Positions 57,100-64,000 of a DNA stretch of 64,000 nt are shown in pieces. Every line of letters starts with the position of its first letter. Position 1 is the first letter of the stretch. The translations under genes and the position numbers were made by a program. The stretch lies in the NCBI GenBank assembly GCA_015680685.1, contig MNCI01027271.1:7598-71597 (forward strand), written 5' to 3'. Origin of the DNA: Gnetum montanum (Eukaryota > Streptophyta > Gnetopsida > Gnetales > Gnetaceae). The notes beneath the pieces are model-generated. The model had not been told where the DNA came from. It saw only the letters and a list, made by a program, of their open reading frames with translations, and ran no database searches.

Positions 57100-57474
57100 G
57101 AAAAAATAAATAGCACAACTTTATTAATGAAATGTATTTGAGTATACCATCAATGATCCTGGGTTATCTTCCTATGAAATTTAGGATCCTTAGATGTAAT
57201 CAAGAATTTCCACCATGGTTAGGCCATAAAAAAGAAGGGGTGAATAGTTCTTTCTTGTCTTTCTTCACCTAGCTCTCATCACTCATCAATCTAGCTCTGC
57301 CACTCCATACCTAGTGCAACCTCTAAACCTTGACCTTAAATGTTGTAGGTCAAACCCATCCCTAAGGGGTATTGTGAATAGTTACAACTTGCCTTAATGA
57401 AGTACCCCTTCATTCGAAGGTCAGTTACATAGTTAATTATACAATTTTCCCTTAACAAGGGATGGAATGTTACA
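57100..57474 (-). repeat. Likely 3' LTR start of a chromovirus
   Basis: On the minus strand TGTAACATTCCATCCC begins at 57,474, right after the end of a chromovirus pol and a purine-rich AAGGGGAATAG. LTRs of this lineage commonly start TGTAAC. The far end of the LTR is not resolved; 57,100 is an estimate. Confidence 0.5.
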
Positions 57475-57489
57475 ATCTATTCCCCTTAA

Positions 57490-58570
57490 GATTCTAACTC
57501 ATCCTCGAGCTCATATTCTATGTTCAATTTCTCCAAAGTTACTTCCTCATTGTGTTTCTTATTTTTAGCTCCATTATTCTCATTATCATCTACACATAAA
57601 AACTATACATTAATCTCCTAATAATATCTATTAGTAAAAATATCATTATTATTCATTATCATAACAATCAAAAAGTTGAGGATATGTGTTGAGGATAAAC
57701 TCCCTGTTTTCCCAAGTTTGTTAACCGTAGTTTGACCATTAGATAAGTAATTTAGTGATAGTTTTATTATAGATCCTCTTCATTATTTGATCCTTAATTA
57801 TAATTTTTATAATCTCAAAGCTCACATTAGATCTCATGGGCAGAGTATTCCAATTCAATACATAAGGTATGTCATTGTTATGGAACTTTTTAAGTGAACT
57901 AACATGGAAGACTAGGTGGATCTTTAAATTCACTGGGAGATTTAGTTGATATTCTACTTCACTAATTTATTCTGAAACTTCAAAAGGTCCACAATATCAA
58001 GGAGCTAACTTGGTATATCTTCCTAGCTTAAGGGAAATCTTAGTGGGTTTAACTCTTAGTAATACCCAATCCCCTATTTGGAACTCCTTCTTAAGGAAAT
58101 GTTGATCTACATAGCCCTAATAATTATCCTAGGCCATTTGAAAATTTTTCTTCATCCTTATAATAATATTTTCCATGATTTTTATTTCTTCTTTCTTCCA
58201 TTCTACTCTAAGGGTTGGATTCGTCTAGGTTAACGGTGTTTGACAATTCCATCCATACATGATTTCAAATGGGACTCTATGTATTAATCCTTGGTAGTTA
58301 TTATTATAGGTGAATTCATCCAAGTATAGGTAATTCTCCCATGTCTTGGGTCTACTCTTAACGTAACTTGTAAAATATCTTCTAATATCTTGCTAACGTA
58401 ATTTTTTTAACTGTTAATTTTAGGGTGGTATGTTGTCCTAAACTTTAATTGGATCCCAAGTTCCTTAAAAAATTTTCACTAAAATTCAAAAATAAACTTA
58501 GGATCTCTTAGCAATGTAATTGATTTGGGGCAACCATGTAGTCAGAATACCTAACATACGCTTTAGAAGT
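57490..58570 (-). pseudogene. Chromovirus integrase and C-terminal remnant
   Basis: Minus-strand words in order: INYIAKRS/LGS-type core near 58,540-58,430, then YLDEFTYNNNYQGLIHRVPF, EIMYGWNCQTPLTW, KEFQIGDWVLLRVKPTKISL, YCGPFEVSE and IHLVFHVSSLKKFH (open stretch 57,739-57,933), ending in a weak chromodomain-like tail (QIMKRIYNKTITKLLI). This is the C-terminus of a Ty3/gypsy chromovirus of the Tekay/Del kind, distinct from the other gypsy copies here. Many stops; RT not present. Confidence 0.72.
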
Positions 58571-59238
58571 CTTGAGTAAGTTGTGGAAGTTTCTTGCTAG
58601 TAGAAAATGGATACTTGATGCTTTTATAAGTGGAACATAGAACCCTTAGAAGAATTTGATATATGGCATAATAGATAATGAGACTCTATAATAAATATTG
58701 AGGGAGTCTTAGTGTCATATGTTGTTGAGGTAATGACTATTGCACTGAAATTATCCAACATTGATCCTAAAACAATTGCAATGTGTACTAGGTCAAACAT
58801 AGAAACAAGAAATTTGTAGTTGGAAGAGCCTACATGGATAAGATCAAAACATTTGGATCTCTATCTCTCACAAAGAAAATCTAATTTAAGATAAGAAAAT
58901 ATCACATTTATTACACAAGACACTTAAATAGAATATCCACTTATCCAACTAGAGAAAGCACTATTATGAGTGGAAGATATCTAGTAAACATGCCTCATCT
59001 CATGTTTATAGAGATTGAAAGATTATTCAAGGAAAAAGAATAAGGAAAGCCGACACTTCCATTCCCTTGCCTCATCAAAAAGGTTGCAAAAAAGTTGGGA
59101 TTCTCTAGTACACAAATGATGTGATTAGGAGGGCCCCTTCTTATATGATCAAACATGTACCAATAAAGAAGGATGAAGTAGAAGCACCTCTATTATGACA
59201 AGGAAACAACCCTACCATAGGAAACAACTTATTGTGAT
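58571..59238. other. Unassigned stretch
   Basis: No domain, LTR end or repeat recognised between the chromovirus remnant and the inverted C-type LTR. Confidence 0.4.
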
Positions 59239-61780
59239 TACTCATTTTAGGTGACTACTAGTCTCTGGTACCACCAAGGCATGGATACCTTTAAATTGCT
59301 TTTTTTGGTACTACTGAGCTAAATATGGCTAAGTATACTTGACTAGAATGTTTTCCTAAAAATGTGTTATTTTATATGTAGGTACTGACTATCCCCTGGA
59401 GCTATCTCTTAGCATAATTAAAGGAAATCAAATAGCTTCCTTCTAAGCATAGCCTTAAATCTTTCATAACTAATATAATAGATGAGCAATTTTATAGAAG
59501 TTGTTAATGTTTAATTCTAAGCTATTTGTTAGCTAACTTGTCGAAACTAGATCACAAAAGTTTTACTAGACAAAGTAGGAGATTATGGTAGAAAGATTAT
59601 TTCAAAAGCTCAAAATTTAATAAAGATGATATTACTGCTATGTTAGACTCATTTAGAATGGACACTTATAAATTCTATCTTATTCAACAAGAATAACAGA
59701 AACAAGTTAAACCTTAGCTCATAGAGAAAATAACCTATTCTAAAACCAACATTTCATCCAAACATAGTTATGTAATGACTAGGCTAGACATGTAAGAAAA
59801 CATTTTTCAATATAATTGCTAATTGAAAAATAAAACTAAAGGAGATAGACAAAACCTATTTAAAATGCCATTAAGAAAAAGTCTTTCCAAGCTTTTCTTT
59901 TTACAAATTCCTCCCTAGAAGCCCTCCTTTCAAACTTCTACTCTAGACTTTATATATTAGCCATTGGCATTTACAACCATTATAAGAGTTAAGGCTTCAT
60001 TTGCCTTACATTCTCCTCATATAGTTGCAGGTTGTTTGATGGCTATTCAATCTCTTGATAAATTCTTCTCATTCTCTAAATTTGGAGTCCTTCAACTAAT
60101 AGCTATTGAGATAACCTTTTATGATTTAAAAGAGCCTTAACAACCTTATTTATCATATCTGGTTTAGTGTCATTAATCATATTTAAGAATTCTTTAGTGA
60201 TTATTTCTTCCAAAATTGATTTAGTAAAGAAATCTATTATTTCTATCAAAGTAGCTCTTACACTAGCATAAACCTATTCCAATTCTAGCTTTTTCTTTGT
60301 AGTTTCACTCATGAATCCAGTAAGTCCCATCATCATCATATCCAAAAAACCTTATTTATACTAAGGTAACAATACTCTTTTAGCTAAATCAAATAATTCC
60401 TATGCTTTTTTGTCCTCAGTGATTATTTCCTTAAAACCTGGTAGGGCTAGGTGTGAATTATTTAAAGCCTTACCTTTCCTAACCTATTCTAACTCTAAGC
60501 TCTATTTTTGTTATTGGCTTTGCTTGTTAATGGTTGCACATTTGAAACCTATCCTATTTTTGCTTATTAATATTAAGAGCTTTGTTCTTTAATTTGTAGG
60601 CTATTCAACTCAATTCTTGATGCATATCACAAGCTTTTATTTTGCTAAGTTGCTTCATTAAAAACATTAAACTTATTACATCATCCTTCTTTTAGTCAAC
60701 TTAGCTCTTATTTAACACATCTAGGGCTTAGTTTAAATGGATACTCAACTCTTTAGAAGAATCCATTTTGATTCTGCTTCTATTAATGTGACATCCTTCA
60801 AGTTCATAGAATCACTTTAGCTAATATGTAGGATGACTTATAATTTTCTTTTTATATCCTCCTATGCTAACGTTAGCTTGTAGAATCTCTCTTAAGCTTG
60901 CTTATAAAGTCAATTTTGGATTCTATGAATTTTTTCTACAAAAGAGCTGATGTGGAGTTGATCGATGAATTTGTTTGTAGAACCAAATTTTAGTTCTATA
61001 ATCCATATTGTATGTTGAAATATATTAAAAATATAATGAACATGTGAGTAAACCAAGCTCATAATTCTTGATGGGTTTGAGATGAGCTTTGTTTATCTCA
61101 ACGTGGCTTGTAGAACTAGTTTAGGCTTTACTTTGTAAAACCAATATTTGGTTCCACAAATCAGCATTATATAGAAGCTAACATGGTAGAGTTTGCTCAA
61201 GTCCCATATTTTTGGATTTACTTTCCCAATTTGATGAGTTCATTAATTTTCCAAAGCTAATGTGGTTCATAGAACTAATTCTTAACTCTATTTATAGAGA
61301 TGATTTTCGGTTCTATAAATTGGTTCTATGAGCTGAGATGGCAAAATCATTTTTGCACCCTATATAACTAATTTTTAGCTCTACGAGTGATGCTCCTTTT
61401 GTTCCAACCATTTGTTATTTTGAGCTATTTCAAACTTAGGAACTTGCTCTAGATAAAAGCTATCGTGGCAAAACTCTTAAAGCTTTATTTCGAAAACAAA
61501 CTTAGCTTAATGGAGTAATTGACTTTTTAGGAACTGACATGATAGAGTCAATTTTAATACCATTTGTAGAGTTGAATTTTAAGTTCATAAACTATTTCTA
61601 GAAGCTGACATGGTAGAACTAGTTTTGTGTTCACTTTTAGAATCAAATTTTAGCTTTGAAAGTAGTCCTCCTTTTCTGAACCTAACATGGTAGAACTACT
61701 TCAAAAGCTTTTTGTGAAGCCTAATTCAAGTTTTAATAGCCATGTACTCTAATCTCTCTTGAAAACACTTCAAATGATAA
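59239..61780 (-). repeat. Inverted fragment of a C-type giant LTR
   Basis: It is the reverse complement of the LTR seen at 10,316-11,900 and 28.5-31.2 kb. It starts with ACTCATTTTAGGTG (minus of CACCTAAAATGAGT at 11,866). The AGAGAAAATA block at 59,724 mirrors 11,353, and 60,780-61,740 carries the TAGAGCT/CTACCATG-type units. The LTR end (last 45-50 bp) is missing on the left, and an Athila-family LTR follows on the right at 61,786. Confidence 0.7.
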
Positions 61781-61785
61781 CTTGT

Positions 61786-62602
61786 TGATGATTCATCTTT
61801 GGTTAGACTACGTTAACGCGTACCTATCGACACATGATTTGATGCATCGACTGAGTGTCTTGTCTTGCATATATAAATGCATTCACCTACTGCATTTAAG
61901 GCATTTGTTCATTAGTAGCATAGCAGAGCTCTTGTAGTTTTTTCTTTTGAGAGTTAGAATATTTTCTAAGTGTTCAAAGTAGGAGTTGAGAAGTGTATGG
62001 ATCTTTATTCAATTACTAATATACTTGGACACTTCAGTATATACGATAATAAAGACAAGCTTCTTGATAAAGCTTGCATGACTTGGAATTAGCATGATAT
62101 TTATGTTAATGTACTTTACTGTTATGCAATTTACTTTCATGAGTTTAATTAATTAATTAATTATGGCTAATTAAAGCATATAAGTATGACCATCTCAATC
62201 ATACGTTAACGCTAGATAATCCCAATAGCGCTTACGCTTGGTAACCCAGTAGTGTTGTAACGTGTTCATGATGTGTACGGTAGATGAGAATGAATGCTTA
62301 TGTTAGGATTAAAATAAGGCATTAGATGGTTTCTAGAGTAATTAAGCATTTAATTACTTTATTTTCATGCTTTGGAGAAATGAATAAAAATATAAAAGTT
62401 ATACAAATCATATGCCTTAGTTACACTTAAGCATACCATTGAACCTGACAAGTGGAACTAAGAAGAAAATGATCATGTTCTTAGACTCACTATCCTAGAT
62501 AATGTGTACTTAGAGAGCTAAAGTCTACAAAATTTGACTATATTACTAAGTGAACATTGATGATTTGTATGGTTGGATGTAGGGATTGCTCGCTACTCAT
62601 CA
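61786..62602 (+). repeat. 5' LTR of Athila-family element 4
   Basis: 817 bp, TGATGATTCA...CTACTCATCA, ending one base before a primer site. It shares the ATCTTTATT/AATAAAGAC pair (61,991-62,053), GGTAACCCAGTAG and GGTTGGATGTAGGG with elements 2 and 3. Its U3 differs from both. The left flank CTTGT (61,781-61,785) should recur beyond the window. Confidence 0.85.
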
Positions 62603-62603
62603 T

Positions 62604-62621
62604 TGGCATCATTTCCAAGGA
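62604..62621 (+). promoter_or_regulatory. Primer binding site of element 4, decayed
   Basis: TGGCATCATTTCCAAGGA has six differences from the tRNA-Asp-type site, five of them transitions. Position and partial match fit the family. Confidence 0.6.
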
Positions 62622-62749
62622 CTCTAATTAGCTACTTGCACTATCTAGGAAGCTAGTGAAATTATCTAATGACATTGTAATGAACCTTAAAGTTAGAATA
62701 ATTAAGAAAAACAATAATAATAAATGCACACTATTTTCAAAAGAACTGA

Positions 62750-64000
62750 TATGGCTTCTTCTTGTAGAGAAGATTCTTTGCCATGATTCACAACTCAATG
62801 CTAAGTACGTTGTGTAAGATCATGACTACTGGGATTATCATCCCATAGAGACATAAAGGAAAAAAGATCAGTAGATGGAAGCTCATTATGAGGCATCAAA
62901 AGGTAACTAGTTCACAAAACCCTTATTTATGCTAGGCCAAAAGGAAGGGGAAGGTCCCTTCTCCAAGGGTTCTCAATACATAGAGTCTCCTCCCCTTCCC
63001 TGCAATGAAGGGGCCCTTATCTAACATTTACAGTTAATTGTAAACAACCTTGGTTGTGGCAAGAATGGTTTCCATGATCATGTGGCCTCAAGGGAGGGAG
63101 TCAAGGTAAGAATAATGATAAGCATCATGATAATGTCAAACATGATGATCATGGCAAGGACTAAAGAACAAAGATTAGTAGGCATCGTGTTGGTGATAAT
63201 CCTCCTTCCTCTTCGCCTTCATCACCCTCATCATTTTTCTTCTCCAACTTTAACCGAAGTTGTAGAGGAAGAGACTGTGATGGAGGTGACCAATGGGATA
63301 GAGATGATCATATACCCTACCAAAATAGTAGAGACTAGGGTGTGGGAAATCAATGGAGGCCCACTATAGAGAAAGAATAGCAAAGGGCATCATAGACATC
63401 ATGGTCATCATAGGGGCCATGACTATGATGAGCCTTTTCTTGCCACTAAAAATATGCTAAACATTGCGAAGGTTGTAAGGATCCCAACAAGGCATGTGAA
63501 GGATAGCTAGATTAAATGGTTGGGTATGAACAATATTCCTAAGTTTCAAGGGGGATAAAATTCTAATCCATAGGACCATCTCCAAGCCTTTCATGATACA
63601 TGTGCCTTACAAAACATGGAAAATGAATGGCAGAAATTGAAGCTATTTCCTAGAACTCTCATCAAGGAGGCTGAAATTTGGTACTAGTCCATAGAATTAG
63701 AATCAATTTGATGATGAAATAGGATGCTTGAACTCTTCAATGACAAGTATCAGATGTACTTTCAAGTGTCTAACTTGAGACAGTAGATCCAAGGTTTCAA
63801 GAAAGACACGCATGATTCCTTGGATGCATCCATGGCTAGATATTAGTCATTATTGCATTGATGCCCGAGCCATGGCTACACTCAATGGAAGAAGCTACAC
63901 CATATCATAAATGAGCTCCAAATAGAAACAAGGAGAACTCTTGGGGACTATGCCCAAGGGATGCTTTCGAAGCTAAGGGCCCATCAGATTCAAAGGCTAA
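62750..64000 (+). pseudogene. gag of element 4, continues beyond the window
   Basis: The first ATG-like start is at about 62,750 (MASSCRED). A Ser/Pro-rich stretch GDNPPSSSPSSPSSFFF lies at 63,192, then ATKNMLNIAKVVRIPTRH, DHLQAFHDTCALQNMENEW, MLELFNDKYQMYFQVSNLRQ and ETRRTLGDYAQGMLSKLRAH at the right edge. The order matches elements 2 and 3. Several stops (for example TAG at 63,787 within the LRQ-IQG motif). Confidence 0.8.

Overview
This is a plant nuclear window, most likely from a gymnosperm (a conifer, Ginkgo or a cycad). The reasons are the AT-rich composition, the near-total coverage by old, stop-riddled LTR retrotransposons nested in one another, and a single intact low-copy gene. The species cannot be named from the sequence. 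No bacterial genes, rRNA, tRNA genes or CRISPR arrays are visible.

From the left edge to 38,815 the window is essentially one very large Ty3/gypsy element (here 'element C') broken up by three later insertions. Element C has unusually long LTRs (about 4 kb) made of degenerate repeats. Its decayed gag, protease, an RNase H-like domain, reverse transcriptase, second RNase H and integrase lie at 12.2-17.5 kb. Inserted into it are: (i) an Athila-like Ty3/gypsy element at 945-10,315 (+) in the left LTR; (ii) another Athila-like element at 18,080-27,602 (-) in the internal region, with target site duplication GAATG; (iii) a gag-only copia-type element at 31,969-37,844 (+) in the right LTR, duplication AAAGG. 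The two LTRs of C supply each other's empty insertion site. To the right of C is a copia gag-protease fragment (38.8-39.8 kb).

At 41,660-44,161 is the only intact gene: an intronless 833-codon reading frame for a nuclear protein with two GeBP/STOREKEEPER-like (DUF573) DNA-binding domains far apart and a C-terminal coiled coil. A 5'-UTR intron is likely.

From 45.7 kb to the right edge repeats resume: a LINE-type zinc-knuckle remnant (-), a SINE-like sequence, and a Ty1/copia element (48.9-54.25 kb) split by an internally deleted Athila-family copy with an intact ATTCT duplication. These are followed by a 24-bp minisatellite, another Athila gag remnant, a chromovirus integrase end (-), an inverted fragment of the C-type LTR (59.24-61.78 kb), and a further Athila-family element running off the right edge.

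Four single Ns and one 460-N gap mark assembly joins. At least three of the single-N joins coincide with local duplication or loss, so structures at those points should not be read as biology. Nothing here is convincingly a new biological system. The most unusual items are the double-DUF573 gene, the reciprocal empty sites, the cluster of AAGACGTCTT palindromes in the copia-type LTR, and U3 turnover among Athila-family copies.
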